NCBI RefSeq assembly: GCF_040026395.1
Contig: NZ_CP157278.1
Coordinates: forward strand, 5,456,001-5,520,000
Length of the DNA: 64,000 nucleotides
Reading direction: 5' to 3'
Source: Pedobacter lusitanus
GTDB lineage: Bacteria > Bacteroidota > Bacteroidia > Sphingobacteriales > Sphingobacteriaceae
The translations under genes were made by a program, and so were the position numbers. Below the pieces are notes generated by a model. The model was not told the origin of the DNA. It did no database searches and worked only from the letters and a program-made list of their open reading frames with translations. Below are positions 33,523 to 43,814 of this stretch, in pieces (positions within the stretch are counted from its first letter, which is position 1; the number at the start of each line of letters is the position of its first letter).

Positions 33523-36363
33523 TTAAGGCTTGTCGTCCGTCAGATCAAAACCCCATGTTTTACCTTTTTCCGTAGCAGGAATTCCTGTTGTCATCCAAAC
33601 CGGCGCTTTAGCACCTTTCAGATAATAATCAAAAAACTGCTGTTCACGAATCTGGATATCTTTTCTGTTTTGACGAAGTACCAGGTTATGCGCTTCATTA
33701 TTATAATTTAATAACCATGCAGGTTTACCTAATCTTTTCAGACCTGTAAACATTTCAATTCCCTGATACCATGGTACAGCTCCGTCAGCGTCATTAGCCA
33801 TAATCACTACCGGCGTTGTCACTTTAGGAAGCGAGAAAAGAGGAGAGTTCTCTATATATAACTCTGGTTTTTCCCATAAAGTTGCACCAATTCTGCTTTG
33901 TGTCTTTTCATACTGGAATTGTCTGTTCATTCCCGATTCCCAGCGGATACCACCATATGCAGAAGTCATGTTTACCACTGGCGCACCAGCCCATGCAGCG
34001 GCATACATACTGGTCCGTGTAATCAGGTGGGCAACCTGATAGCCGCCCCAGCTCTGACCCTGGATACCAATTTTAGTACCATCAACCCAGCTGTTCTTTT
34101 TCAGTGATTCTACGCCCGAATTGATATATTCTTCAGCAGATTTTCCTGGATATCCTTTTTCATAACTGATATCCGGTGCAAATACCAGGTAGCCATTACT
34201 TACAAAAAATGAAATATTCAATCTTGATGGAGTAGGGGCAGGAGCCTGATAACTGTAAAGTCCGTCCGAAAGTTTCTCATAGAAATAAGCTATCATCGGA
34301 TACTTTTTAGCCGGATCAAAATTCTCAGGCTTATACAAGATACCTTCAGACTGATGTCCTTTCGGTGTAGTCCATTTAACCAGCTCTGCAGTACCCCAGT
34401 TATAATTCTGCTGCTGCGGATTGGTATTGCTTAATTTCGTCTCTGTTTTTAAATCAGTTGATACATATACATTTGGAGAAGTCTGATAATTTGCTTTATC
34501 ATAGATCATACGATCTGCTCCTTTAGCTTTAACCAATGAAGAGTATTTGAATTTAGCCATTACTGCTAATTCAGGATTCTTGTTGTCACCTGCTTTTGTC
34601 TTATAAAAGCCTCTTTCTTTAGTTAGGTTATTATAGGCACTTAACCACATGTCATCTCTTTTGCTGATAAACTGTGCAGCGGTATCTAATTTTTCGTAAC
34701 GGAAAGTAATGCTGTTCAGTCTGCCAAATCCATTAGTCATGTTTTTTGGTGCCGATTTACCATCTGGTGTAAAGTTCCAGATATCATATTTATCATAGAT
34801 TAAAATCTGCTTATCTTCTTCAGTCCATCCTGCAATACCGTAAACTCTCGGATCATCCGGTACATCATTGTCTTCATCAGCAAATTTTACATTTATGCTG
34901 GCATTTAATACCGTTGTTTTGCCTGTAGCTACTGTGTAAGTAGACCAGATTCCTGTTTTATTGTTATAGAATAATACATAATTTCCACCCGGAGAAACAG
35001 TTGCCTGACCATCCAGAGCAGATATGATTTTTTTTCTGGTGCCCGTCTTGGTATCAACCAGGTAATAATCACTTATTCTGGCACCCGTCCATTGTGTTTG
35101 CGCACGATTTCCATAATCTGTAGCAGCCAGGACAAAATTTGCATCACCTTCTTTAACGATACTTGCTTCAGGAAGTTTAATGTCAGTTAACGGAACGATT
35201 TTAGGGTCACTGCTAAAAATATCGATTACTGATAAATAACTTCTTTTAGCGTCTTTAGCAGCGTTTTTTAACTGGATAGGTTGCAAATAATCATCTTTAT
35301 AACCCCATATATCCAGTTTTGCATGTTCAAAATCAACCAATGTGGTGTCTTTCTCTTTTTTTACTGGTGCGATACCGAAAAACAACTTGTTACCATCTTT
35401 ACTGAAAGTCAATTTTCCATCTCCGCTAACTGCCCATTTGGCTGGCATGCCATCAATTTCATAATCCACTAAAGCCTGGGCGGTATCAAGCGTAAGCGAA
35501 TTGAAATAAATGCTGTAATCTTTAATCTCTTTTTTCTCTGGCGAAGTCTCACCTAAAAAGGCAACCTGCTCACCTGCTTCATCAAAAATGAATTCTTTGA
35601 AATGGCCTTTAGCGTTAACCAGTGTTTTGATTGTTCCTTTTTCTGTATTCAGTAAAAATACGCCTGTTTTAACTGTTTTATCTTTTTTGGAGCCTATGCA
35701 GTCAAAGATCAGTTGTTTTCCATTTTTACTGAATTCATAATCAGTAACGTATTTGAAAGTTCTTTCTGCACCAGTTGCCAGATTTCTTAAAATCAGATCT
35801 GATCCTGTTTTTTTAGCAGACTCTTTCGTATCTTCTTTAGCAAAGAAATCATTGGCATTATCTTCTTTCTCTTCTGCTGCGGTTTTAGCTTTTTTAGCAG
35901 TATCTAATAGTGGTTCTTTCTGATAAGCCAGATAGTTTCCTGCATTTTCAGGTATCTTGAATGATTTTACTCTTGGTACTTTAACAATTGCAGCAGAGGT
36001 CAGGTTAACAAAACCTAAAGAGTCTTTCGTCATTTCATCCGCTTTCTTCTTTTTGATTTTTTCCTGACGGGTGGTCGCAAATAAAGGCTTAATCAAAAAA
36101 GCAGCAAATTTTGAATCTGCGCTGAATCTGAGCTTTTCGCCTCTGGGCACATTTATCTTTGAAGTTGTAGTCAGGTTATTCAGGTACAAATTTGCATCAC
36201 CTTCCTGTTGAAGTATGGAATAAGCTGCCCATTGTCCATTGTCTGACAACTGTTTGACGCCAATACTTTGCCATGAATCATACACTGTATGGTCAAGTGG
36301 CTTTTTCTGGGCGAAAGTAGCGGTTGCAAAGAGTAAGAAAATAAGAGTAAAGTGTTTCTGCAT
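33523..36363 (-). CDS. Secreted S9-family (prolyl-oligopeptidase type) serine peptidase
   Basis: Exported peptidase of 946 residues. A signal peptide (1-18, ATFAQ) is followed by a large beta-propeller region rich in GT and YD turns and by the C-terminal alpha/beta hydrolase. The nucleophile is Ser in GIQGQSWGGYQVAHL, the Asp is in MANDADGAVPWYQG and the His in YNNEAHNLVLRQ. Length and order fit Bacteroidota S9 peptidases that cleave after Pro or hydrophobic residues in the periplasm. Its own terminator separates it from yidC. Confidence 0.92.
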   Translation of the reverse strand: MQKHFTLIFLLFATATFAQKKPLDHTVYDSWQSIGVKQLSDNGQWAAYSILQQEGDANLYLNNLTTTSKINVPRGEKLRFSADSKFAAFLIKPLFATTRQEKIKKKKADEMTKDSLGFVNLTSAAIVKVPRVKSFKIPENAGNYLAYQKEPLLDTAKKAKTAAEEKEDNANDFFAKEDTKESAKKTGSDLILRNLATGAERTFKYVTDYEFSKNGKQLIFDCIGSKKDKTVKTGVFLLNTEKGTIKTLVNAKGHFKEFIFDEAGEQVAFLGETSPEKKEIKDYSIYFNSLTLDTAQALVDYEIDGMPAKWAVSGDGKLTFSKDGNKLFFGIAPVKKEKDTTLVDFEHAKLDIWGYKDDYLQPIQLKNAAKDAKRSYLSVIDIFSSDPKIVPLTDIKLPEASIVKEGDANFVLAATDYGNRAQTQWTGARISDYYLVDTKTGTRKKIISALDGQATVSPGGNYVLFYNNKTGIWSTYTVATGKTTVLNASINVKFADEDNDVPDDPRVYGIAGWTEEDKQILIYDKYDIWNFTPDGKSAPKNMTNGFGRLNSITFRYEKLDTAAQFISKRDDMWLSAYNNLTKERGFYKTKAGDNKNPELAVMAKFKYSSLVKAKGADRMIYDKANYQTSPNVYVSTDLKTETKLSNTNPQQQNYNWGTAELVKWTTPKGHQSEGILYKPENFDPAKKYPMIAYFYEKLSDGLYSYQAPAPTPSRLNISFFVSNGYLVFAPDISYEKGYPGKSAEEYINSGVESLKKNSWVDGTKIGIQGQSWGGYQVAHLITRTSMYAAAWAGAPVVNMTSAYGGIRWESGMNRQFQYEKTQSRIGATLWEKPELYIENSPLFSLPKVTTPVVIMANDADGAVPWYQGIEMFTGLKRLGKPAWLLNYNNEAHNLVLRQNRKDIQIREQQFFDYYLKGAKAPVWMTTGIPATEKGKTWGFDLTDDKP

Positions 36364-36485
36364 AATTGGTGGTTGTGATTTGAATTAACTCTAAAATTTG
36401 TAATTTTTCACCAATATATGCCATTTGTATATTAAATTTTACAAAATTCATAAACAATTGCGCTATGCTAAAAGCTATTAAATAA

Positions 36486-36522
36486 CAAAAGGCTGTCTTT
36501 CATTAAGAAAGACAGCCTTTTG
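36486..36522. terminator. Terminator between yidC and the S9 peptidase
   Basis: CAAAAGGCTGTCTTTC/GAAAGACAGCCTTTTG around a short loop, 20 bp past the yidC stop. A and T tracts at the ends allow action in both directions. Confidence 0.8.
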
Positions 36523-36542
36523 TCAGCTGAAAAAGCGGATAA

Positions 36543-38339
36543 TTATTTATCCTTTTTTTCCTGAGTTTTAGCTTGTTGTTGCTGACGCATATAATCGTCT
36601 AAACGAGTCTGGAACTTAGATTTTTTCTTTTGTTCTTCAGGTTTCTTTTTGTTTTCCTTAAGAATATTATGAATTTTCTCATCATTAACCATTGATTTGA
36701 TCAGGAACTGCTGACCAAAGGTTAACATGTTTGCCAGGAAATAATAATAGTTCAGACCAGAAGGGTAGCTGTTCAGTACACCTAAGAATACGATTGGCAT
36801 AATATAACCGATGTATTTCATTTGTCCTGTAGCGCCTGATACCTGGTTATTGAAATAAGTATAAATCAGGGTAGAAATAGTCATCAATACACACATTAAA
36901 CTTAAGTGGTCACCAATAAATGGAATACTAAATCCAAATTTAATGAAGTCATCATAAGTTGAAAGGTCATGCATCCATAAGAAACTCTGTCCTCTTAATT
37001 CAAATAAATTCGGGAAGAAGAAGAAGAAAGCCATTACGATTGGTAACTGCAGTAACATCGGTAAACAACCACCCAATGGATTTACACCCACCTGTTTGTA
37101 GAGTTTAAGATATTCCTGTTGTAATAAAGTCGCATTGTCTTCACCTACTTTGGCTTTGATCTCATCCATTTCTGGTTTCAATATTCTCATTTTAGCCATA
37201 GAGATATAAGACTTGTAAGTCAATGGTGACAATACAACTTTTAAGGCAATGGTTAAGATCAGAATAATCAAACCGTAATTCCATCCGAAACCTTCAAGGA
37301 AGTTAAATACTGGCAATACAACAAATCTGTTGATGTATTTCAATGGCCAGTAACCCATTTCTACCAGTTTCTCGATTTCCTGTCCCTGCGCTTTTAATAC
37401 TTTGAACTGATTGGTTCCGAAATAGAACTTCATCTTGTAGCTCTGTGCATCAAGCTGGTTGAATGGAAGATTTACTTTTGCAGCATAACCTTTTACCTGA
37501 CCTGGTGTAGTTAAGATTTTTACACCCAGATTCACTTTTGCAAAAGGATCAGCAGGAATCAGCACAGCTGAGAAAAAGTGTTGCTTAAAGGCAATCCACT
37601 CAATTTTGGCTTTAGAAAGATTCTCTGTTTCATCTTTAGCAATGCTCAGATGATCCGGATTCTTTTCTACATACTTGTAATAAGGAGCAGAATACTGCTG
37701 CTCGTTTTTCAACGATTTTTCCTGTTGAAGTAATACAGTTTCCCAGTCCAGTGAGATACTATCTCTCTGAATAACCTGGTTCATCCCTTTTAAGTTGATA
37801 TTAAAACCAACGTTATGAGAGTTCGGCTGTAAATCGTAAACAAACTCAATGTATTTATCTGCGTTGTAATTAGCACGCATCACCATTGAATTACCTGTTT
37901 TTGTTGCCGTGAAATAAAGGTCATTGGTTTTTACCAGTTTACCGCCAACGTTTAAGGTTAAGCCGAAAATGTTCTCGTCACCATCAAACAATACTACCGG
38001 TTTATCCAGGTAAGTTTTTTCACCTTTTACTTCTACAGCTTTAATTTTACCACCTTTATTAGTGAAAGTTAATTTTAAAGCATCATTTTCTAATACACTT
38101 GTAGTTGCAGTACCAGAAATACTTGTGCCGAAAGGACCTTTCAGCGCTGCTGAATCTAATTGAGGAGCAGGTGCGTTTTCAGCAAGGGCAGCAGGTTTAA
38201 CACCAGCCTTACCAGCGGAATCAAGAGATATCCGCTCCCGTTCTTTCTTCATTTCAGCCTCACTAGGCTTGAAGAAATAGAAAGAACCCGCCAAAACGAT
38301 CATGATCAGGAACAATCCTGTGAATGTATTTTTATCCAT
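36543..38339 (-). CDS. yidC: Membrane protein insertase YidC
   Basis: Inner-membrane insertase of 598 residues in the long Gram-negative form. Helix 1 is at about 6-23 (FTGLFLIMIVLAGSFYFF), the periplasmic beta-domain follows (about 60-345), and the conserved five-helix core is at 350-550 (GWNYGLIILILTIALKVVLS, VGVNPLGGCLPMLLQLPIVM). The Lys-rich tail is typical of Bacteroidota and would contact the ribosome. It is 20 bp downstream of pyrG on the same strand, a conserved order in this phylum. Essential for respiratory and secretory membrane protein insertion. Confidence 0.97.
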   Translation of the reverse strand: MDKNTFTGLFLIMIVLAGSFYFFKPSEAEMKKERERISLDSAGKAGVKPAALAENAPAPQLDSAALKGPFGTSISGTATTSVLENDALKLTFTNKGGKIKAVEVKGEKTYLDKPVVLFDGDENIFGLTLNVGGKLVKTNDLYFTATKTGNSMVMRANYNADKYIEFVYDLQPNSHNVGFNINLKGMNQVIQRDSISLDWETVLLQQEKSLKNEQQYSAPYYKYVEKNPDHLSIAKDETENLSKAKIEWIAFKQHFFSAVLIPADPFAKVNLGVKILTTPGQVKGYAAKVNLPFNQLDAQSYKMKFYFGTNQFKVLKAQGQEIEKLVEMGYWPLKYINRFVVLPVFNFLEGFGWNYGLIILILTIALKVVLSPLTYKSYISMAKMRILKPEMDEIKAKVGEDNATLLQQEYLKLYKQVGVNPLGGCLPMLLQLPIVMAFFFFFPNLFELRGQSFLWMHDLSTYDDFIKFGFSIPFIGDHLSLMCVLMTISTLIYTYFNNQVSGATGQMKYIGYIMPIVFLGVLNSYPSGLNYYYFLANMLTFGQQFLIKSMVNDEKIHNILKENKKKPEEQKKKSKFQTRLDDYMRQQQQAKTQEKKDK

Positions 38340-38359
38340 TATTGTTATTTAAACGCGTA

Positions 38360-39976
38360 TTAGTTTGTTTTTTTCTTCGCATACTCCATCGCAGCGGCGA
38401 CAAATTTAACAAAAAGTGGGTGAGGATTAGCAACTGTTGATTTTAATTCCGGATGAAATTGTCCACCAACAAAAAACGGATGGTTTTTAAGCTCTACAAT
38501 TTCTACTAAATGACTGTCCGGATTAGTACCTGAAGCAATCATACCAGCTTCTTCGTACTGATTTAAATAAGCACTGTTAAACTCATAACGATGTCTGTGA
38601 CGTTCGTTGATATGTTGTTTACCATAAGCAGCAAAAGCTTTGGTTCCTTTTTTAAGATCACATGGATAAGAACCCAGACGCATGGTACCACCTTTGGTCG
38701 TTACTGTCTTCTGATCTTCCATCATATTGATCACAGGGTCAATAGTCAGTTCATCAATCTCTGTAGTATTGGCAGTTTTTAAGCCCAGTACGTTACGGCC
38801 AAATTCAATAACCGCACATTGCATACCTAAACAGATACCAAAGAAAGGAACATTGTTTTCACGGACATAACGAATAGCATCAATTTTTCCTTCAATACCA
38901 CGGCTACCAAATCCGGGAGCAACTAAAACACCATCAAGATGACCCAGTTTTTCTTTTGCATTATCAGCACTTAATTCTTCTGAATGAATGTATTCTACTC
39001 TTACTTTACATTCATTTTTAGCACCCGCATGAATAAATGCTTCGATAATTGATTTATAGGCATCCGGTAATTCAACATATTTACCTACCAGACCAACTCT
39101 GACTTCGGCTGTAGGGTTTTTAAGTCTACCTAAAAAGTCCTTCCAGCTTTCCATATCCGGCTCGTTTTTCTGTGCCAGTTTAAGTTTGCTCAATACTGTT
39201 TTATCCAGTTGTTCCTTCATCATTAATAATGGAACAGAATAGATTGATGAAGCATCAATAGATTCAATTACTGCATTTACGTTTACATTACAGAACAAGG
39301 CGATCTTTTTACGGATATCCATAGTAATATGCTGCTCGGTACGGCATACTAAAATATCCGGCTGAATACCATATTCCAGTAATGCTTTAACAGAGTGCTG
39401 TGTAGGCTTTGTTTTAAGTTCACCAGCTGCAGCTAAATAAGGGATCAGTGTTAAGTGGATCACTATAGCGTTATTCGCGCCAGCTTCCCATTTAAATTGT
39501 CTTACAGCTTCAATGAATGGAAGAGATTCGATATCTCCGACAGTTCCACCCAGTTCAGTGATCACAATATCATAATCACCGGTTTCACCAAGGATACGCA
39601 TATTACGTTTGATCTCATCAGTGATATGCGGAACAACCTGAACTGTTTTTCCCAGGTATTCACCCTGACGCTCCTTGTTGATTACATTCTGATAAATACG
39701 ACCAGTGGTGATATTATTAGCCTGTGAGGTAGGAACATTTAAAAAACGCTCATAATGACCTAAGTCTAAATCAGTTTCTGCACCGTCTTCTGTTACGTAG
39801 CATTCGCCATGCTCATATGGGTTTAAAGTTCCCGGATCAATATTGATATACGGATCGAATTTCTGAATGGTTACACGGTAACCTCTTGCTTGTAAAAGTT
39901 TGGCCAATGAAGCGGAGATGATGCCCTTACCTAATGAGGAAGTAACACCGCCCGTAACAAAAATATACTTAGTCAT
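38360..39976 (-). CDS. pyrG: CTP synthase
   Basis: CTP synthase of 538 residues, UTP to CTP with glutamine and ATP. The amidoligase domain opens with [20 protein letters not shown] and continues through [10 protein letters not shown]. The glutaminase domain has its nucleophile Cys in [16 protein letters not shown] and the His/Glu pair in [12 protein letters not shown]. It leads a two-gene unit with yidC. A TAGCTTTG promoter element lies 63 bp upstream, beyond which a 24-bp palindrome and a terminator-like hairpin are found. Confidence 0.98.
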   Translation of the reverse strand: MTKYIFVTGGVTSSLGKGIISASLAKLLQARGYRVTIQKFDPYINIDPGTLNPYEHGECYVTEDGAETDLDLGHYERFLNVPTSQANNITTGRIYQNVINKERQGEYLGKTVQVVPHITDEIKRNMRILGETGDYDIVITELGGTVGDIESLPFIEAVRQFKWEAGANNAIVIHLTLIPYLAAAGELKTKPTQHSVKALLEYGIQPDILVCRTEQHITMDIRKKIALFCNVNVNAVIESIDASSIYSVPLLMMKEQLDKTVLSKLKLAQKNEPDMESWKDFLGRLKNPTAEVRVGLVGKYVELPDAYKSIIEAFIHAGAKNECKVRVEYIHSEELSADNAKEKLGHLDGVLVAPGFGSRGIEGKIDAIRYVRENNVPFFGICLGMQCAVIEFGRNVLGLKTANTTEIDELTIDPVINMMEDQKTVTTKGGTMRLGSYPCDLKKGTKAFAAYGKQHINERHRHRYEFNSAYLNQYEEAGMIASGTNPDSHLVEIVELKNHPFFVGGQFHPELKSTVANPHPLFVKFVAAAMEYAKKKTN

Positions 39977-40039
39977 GTTTGTGAGTTTGTGAAATAAAAG
40001 CCGCTTGTAAAGGCGTTTTTATTGTTTTTGTACGGGATA

Positions 40040-40047
40040 CAAAGCTA
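40040..40047 (-). promoter_or_regulatory. Predicted -7 element of pyrG
   Basis: TAGCTTTG on the minus strand, a perfect TAnnTTTG, giving a leader of about 55 nt before the pyrG start. The -33 box is not clear (TTC near the expected place). Confidence 0.5.
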
Positions 40048-40094
40048 CGGAAATATTGTTGAACTGGGAAACTAAATTATTAATCTGATAGAAT

Positions 40095-40148
40095 ATCTAT
40101 AATCAGCTGATTATAGATGATATAAAAAAGACCAGGTAAATTACCTGG
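40095..40148. repeat. 24-bp palindrome plus terminator-like hairpin in a 462-bp gap
   Basis: A perfect 24-bp palindrome (40095-40118, centre CAGCTG) is followed by the hairpin CCAGGTAA/TTACCTGG (40132-40148) with A and T tracts. The hairpin fits a terminator for the kdsB-group transcript reading through from the right or for anything from the left. The rest of 39977-40438 holds only the pyrG promoter. Confidence 0.55.
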
Positions 40149-40438
40149 CCTTTTTCAATTTTATATTTGGTTAGAATATGCTTGTATAAACGAATGTTAA
40201 AAGGCTATGCCATAACACTAAGGTAAATCTAATATTAATTTTAGAATTTAGTATACACATTGATGAATAAAACAAGTTTTAATTGTAACTGTTTGATTAT
40301 CAGAGTTATTATTTATTGTTTTATTCTGTAGTGTTTTGTTTTTGGTCAAAATAAGGCTTTAATAGCTGCATTCAGGGTAAATAACAGGGGATTCACTGAC
40401 AATTATTAGCAGGTCATATTATACACTAACATTCCAGC

Positions 40439-40978
40439 TTATTTACAACATTCGTAGTAGTTTTTTACCTTTTTTTCCTGCTCAGACCAGGCGATATACA
40501 CCTTGCTTTCTTTGCCTAAACGGTATTTGAAACCATTCACGCCAGTTTTTTTTAATTCTTCGAAAAAGTTTTTGTCTGGTGTATTCTTATCTGGTTTTTC
40601 AGTATCGGTCACTGCCGGCTCAATAAAATTTTCATCATCAAAAAACAGGGAAAGTTCTTCTTTCATGAACTTTAGCTGTGCTTTCTTTTTTTCCAGATCA
40701 AGACTCTCTTTATAATTGTCCAGCAATGCTGTAGCCTTCAGTGTTTTTGTATAAATCTGATGTCCGTCCTGAGGAGTAATAGTAAAAACGAGCTCCATGT
40801 TTTTGGGCTGATCACCTTTAAGTACAATTCTGAAAGTATCCAGTTTGGTGGTATCACTAAAAGAGCGTAAAGCAGTTTTAGTATTGGATGCAGGATCGGT
40901 TCCGCCGGCAGGTTCAGAAGAGTTACAGGCCGCCAGAAACAGGGGTAAAGTCAAAAGGTAAGTATAAATGCTTTTCAT
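40439..40978 (-). CDS. Lipoprotein of unknown function at the end of the trpS-kdsB group
   Basis: Lipid-anchored protein of 179 residues; lipobox FLAACNS with Cys18. The mature part is charged (Lys/Glu-rich), with MELVFTITPQDGHQIYTKTL and a short C-terminal CC pair (YYECCK). No family recognised. It is the last gene of a minus-strand run trpS, deoxynucleoside kinase, kdsB, lipoprotein; the gap to kdsB is 30 bp. Confidence 0.65.
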   Translation of the reverse strand: MKSIYTYLLTLPLFLAACNSSEPAGGTDPASNTKTALRSFSDTTKLDTFRIVLKGDQPKNMELVFTITPQDGHQIYTKTLKATALLDNYKESLDLEKKKAQLKFMKEELSLFFDDENFIEPAVTDTEKPDKNTPDKNFFEELKKTGVNGFKYRLGKESKVYIAWSEQEKKVKNYYECCK

Positions 40979-41008
40979 GCAGAGGTATTTTAACCCTAAG
41001 ATAGGGAA

Positions 41009-41749
41009 TTAATTGCCCTTGATTTTAACAATCTTCTCCAGATCTTCGGGAGTGTCGATGGCAATGGTCTCCAGATCAGTTACTCTGGTTTGGATTTTAT
41101 AGCCGTTTTCTATCCACCGCAGTTGTTCAAGACTTTCTGCAATTTCCAGCAGGGAAGGCTTGAGCTGTGTGATTTTTAACAACGTTTCTGTGGTGTAGCC
41201 ATAAATCCCGATGTGTTTGTAAAACTGAAAAGTCTTTACCCAGTCTTGCGGAGCCGCATTTCTGATAAACGGGATAGTCTGTCTGCTGAAATATATAGCT
41301 TCCTGTGCAGCATTCAGTACTACTTTAGGAATATTAGGATTGAACAATTCTTCTTCATGATGAATTTCCTTAACCAGGGTGGCTAATTTTACCTGCGGAT
41401 CTTCAAAACAGGAGCTCAGCAGGTCAATCTGTACCGGATCAATATAAGGCTCATCACCCTGAATATTGATGATCACATCAAAGCCGCTGAAGTTTGCAGC
41501 TACTTCGGCACAACGGTCTGTACCGCTCTGGTGATCTGCCCGGGTTAAGGCATAGTCTCCTCCAAAGCGTTTTATTTCGGTAATTATCCTTTCATCATCG
41601 GTAGCTATGACAACTTTGTCCAGGCTGGCCGAACTGCAGGCCTGTTCATAAACCCGCTGAATCATGCTCTTGCCATTGATATCAATCAATGGTTTACCCG
41701 GAAACCGCGTGGACGCGTACCGGGCCGGGATAATTCCTAGTTTAGCCAT
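41009..41749 (-). CDS. kdsB: 3-deoxy-manno-octulosonate cytidylyltransferase
   Basis: CMP-Kdo synthetase of 246 residues for lipopolysaccharide inner core assembly. The nucleotide motif is GIIPARYASTRFPGKPL and the metal/sugar region includes VIINIQGDEPYIDP and FYKHIGIYGYT. Length matches the family. Its ATG is one base beyond the stop of the deoxynucleoside kinase gene, so the two are translated from one message. Confidence 0.96.
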   Translation of the reverse strand: MAKLGIIPARYASTRFPGKPLIDINGKSMIQRVYEQACSSASLDKVVIATDDERIITEIKRFGGDYALTRADHQSGTDRCAEVAANFSGFDVIINIQGDEPYIDPVQIDLLSSCFEDPQVKLATLVKEIHHEEELFNPNIPKVVLNAAQEAIYFSRQTIPFIRNAAPQDWVKTFQFYKHIGIYGYTTETLLKITQLKPSLLEIAESLEQLRWIENGYKIQTRVTDLETIAIDTPEDLEKIVKIKGN

Positions 41750-41750
41750 T

Positions 41751-42365
41751 TTAAAAAAGTCCGTGAATTTCTGCTTCTATAGCTTGTATTACAGTACCCA
41801 GATCTTCCGGATTATTCGTGAAATCCAGTTTGTCCTTATCCAGAATCAATAATTTACCTAACTGGTAATTTTTAATCCAGGCTTCGTATTTTTCATTCAG
41901 TTTTGATAAATAGTCCAGACGGATACTGGCTTCGTAATCACGGCCTCTGCGCTGAATGTTATTAACCAGTGTAGGAACAGATGCACGCAGATAAACCAGT
42001 AAATCAGGTGGCTTAATGAAAGAAGTAATGTTTTCAAAAATATCCCTGTAATTCTGATGATCCCTGGTGGTCATTAAGCCCATTTCGTGCAGGTTTTCTG
42101 CAAAAATATGCGCATCCTCATAAATCGTTCTGTCTTGTATAACATCCCTTTTGTTGGATTGTATGTCTACAATCTGTTGAAAGCGGTTATTCAGGAAATA
42201 GATCTGCAGATTGAAACTCCAGCGTTTCATATCACTGTAGAAATCTTCCAGATATGGGTTGTTATCTACTTCTTCGTACAAAGCTTCCCAACCATAATTC
42301 TTAGCCAACAGGCTTGTTAAAGTTGTTTTACCGGCGCCTATGTTGCCAACTATTGCTATATGCAT
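41751..42365 (-). CDS. Deoxynucleoside kinase
   Basis: Salvage kinase of 204 residues, probably for deoxyadenosine/deoxyguanosine. P-loop AIVGNIGAGKTTLTSLLA, the substrate motif in VIQDRTIYEDAHIFA and the LID-like arginines in NIQRRGRDYEASI fit the dCK/dGK type. It lies between trpS and kdsB in the same run; the gap to kdsB is one base and to trpS 44 bp. Which deoxynucleoside is preferred cannot be told. Confidence 0.9.
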   Translation of the reverse strand: MHIAIVGNIGAGKTTLTSLLAKNYGWEALYEEVDNNPYLEDFYSDMKRWSFNLQIYFLNNRFQQIVDIQSNKRDVIQDRTIYEDAHIFAENLHEMGLMTTRDHQNYRDIFENITSFIKPPDLLVYLRASVPTLVNNIQRRGRDYEASIRLDYLSKLNEKYEAWIKNYQLGKLLILDKDKLDFTNNPEDLGTVIQAIEAEIHGLF

Positions 42366-42409
42366 ATGCTATTTATGATGAGCTTAATTTAAGCTAATGT
42401 ATTAAATTA

Positions 42410-43408
42410 TTAAAATTGTTTGAACCCAATCAGTTCTCTAACGTCTTTTATTGTCTTTTTAGCACTTTCTCTTGCTTTTTCAGCACCAAGATTAGCTACT
42501 TTGCGTAAATAAGCTGAATCTTTTGAGATCTCTTCGATACGTTCACGTATCGGAGAATTGAAAATAATCATGTCTTCGGCCAGTTGCTTTTTAAAGTCAC
42601 CGTAACGGATCTGACATTTATTGTAAAGCTCGTCAAAATGTGCAATGGTATCATCAGTTGAAACGATTTTCATCAGGTCGAACAGATTTTGAATCGCTTC
42701 TGGTTTTGGCTGGTTCTCTTCAGTCGGGCCACCATCAGAAACTGCTTTTGATACTTTTTTACGGATATTTTCCGGAGAATCGGCCAGATAAATGCAATTC
42801 GCATCACCTTCTGATTTTCCCATTTTCCCTTTTCCATCCAGACCCGGAACTTTAACCAGGTTGGCAGAATAGCTGAACGCGAAAGGTTCAGGGAAATAAT
42901 CTGAATTATATAAACGGTTAAAACGGTTTCCAAAAGTACGGGTCATTTCCAGATGCTGCTCCTGATCTTTTCCTACCGGAACTTTTAAAGCTTTATGAAT
43001 CAGGATATCTGCAGCCATTAATGAAGGATAAGTAAGCAGGCCCGCATTCACATTATCCGGCTGGGAACGGACTTTGTCTTTGAAAGAAGTACTTCTTTCC
43101 AGCTCACCCATATAGGCATTCATATTCAGATACAGATACAGTTCGGTTACATCCGGAACATCAGACTGGATATAGATTGTTGCTGTTTCAGGATCAATTC
43201 CGCAAGCCAGGTATTCTACGAGTACATTTCTAACATGGCCATGCAGGTCACCGGGAGTAGGGTGGGTAGTTAAAGAGTGTAAATCAGCAATGAAGAAAAA
43301 ACAATTATATTCATGCTGCATTTTTATAAAATTGGCTACTGCGCCAAAATAATTGCCAAGATGTAATTTTCCTGTTGGACGTATACCACTTACTACTATT
43401 TCTTTCAT
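42410..43408 (-). CDS. trpS: Tryptophanyl-tRNA synthetase
   Basis: Class I aminoacyl-tRNA synthetase of 332 residues that charges tRNA-Trp. The HIGH-like signature is PTGKLHLGNYFGAV and the KMSKS-like loop is GKMGKSEGD. Length matches bacterial TrpRS. It is the first gene of a four-gene minus-strand run. Upstream lies a repeat-bearing 406-bp gap shared with gatC. Confidence 0.97.
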   Translation of the reverse strand: MKEIVVSGIRPTGKLHLGNYFGAVANFIKMQHEYNCFFFIADLHSLTTHPTPGDLHGHVRNVLVEYLACGIDPETATIYIQSDVPDVTELYLYLNMNAYMGELERSTSFKDKVRSQPDNVNAGLLTYPSLMAADILIHKALKVPVGKDQEQHLEMTRTFGNRFNRLYNSDYFPEPFAFSYSANLVKVPGLDGKGKMGKSEGDANCIYLADSPENIRKKVSKAVSDGGPTEENQPKPEAIQNLFDLMKIVSTDDTIAHFDELYNKCQIRYGDFKKQLAEDMIIFNSPIRERIEEISKDSAYLRKVANLGAEKARESAKKTIKDVRELIGFKQF

Positions 43409-43590
43409 TTTCCCGGATTTTTTTACTGAAACCTGTAATGATTAATATGAATTGGCAGATATAAATTCTGCCGGTACAGGCTTCCAGAGGTCGAAATTAA
43501 TAAAAAACCCTTATCCGAAGGTTGAATAATTGATTTTTATGTTTGAATAGCCTGTGTATGACCGATATAATAAGTGTCTGACAACTCTGT

Positions 43591-43656
43591 GAGTCCACCG
43601 CAAGTCCACAGTGAGTCCACGTCGAGTCCACCTTTTTGAACAAAAAGGTGGACTCG
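43591..43656. repeat. Four 11-bp direct repeats ending in a hairpin, in a 406-bp gap
   Basis: The octamer (G/A)AGTCCAC starts at 43591, 43602, 43613 and 43624, an exact 11-bp period. The last unit is the left arm of a 16-bp perfect hairpin (43623-43638 and 43641-43656), so the octamer also appears once inverted at 43648-43655. It lies between divergent trpS and gatC. The rest of 43409-43814 shows no gene. Confidence 0.75.
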
Positions 43657-43814
43657 CTATGGAGAGGCGATGCAGCTGAGGTAGATTCGTACGTTTCCTG
43701 TATTCAACTTAACTGGTGTACCGAAGCCGGTCTGCAGCAAAGTGTCCTGATTTTAGCGTAAATTATTGCCGGCAAAACAGTATTTTTGAGCTGATATAAA
43801 ATATCCTTTAAAAG

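Noticed and set aside
43591..43656. Possible CRISPR-like array
   Set aside because: The units are 8 bp with 3-bp spacing, far too short for repeats and spacers, and no cas gene is near.
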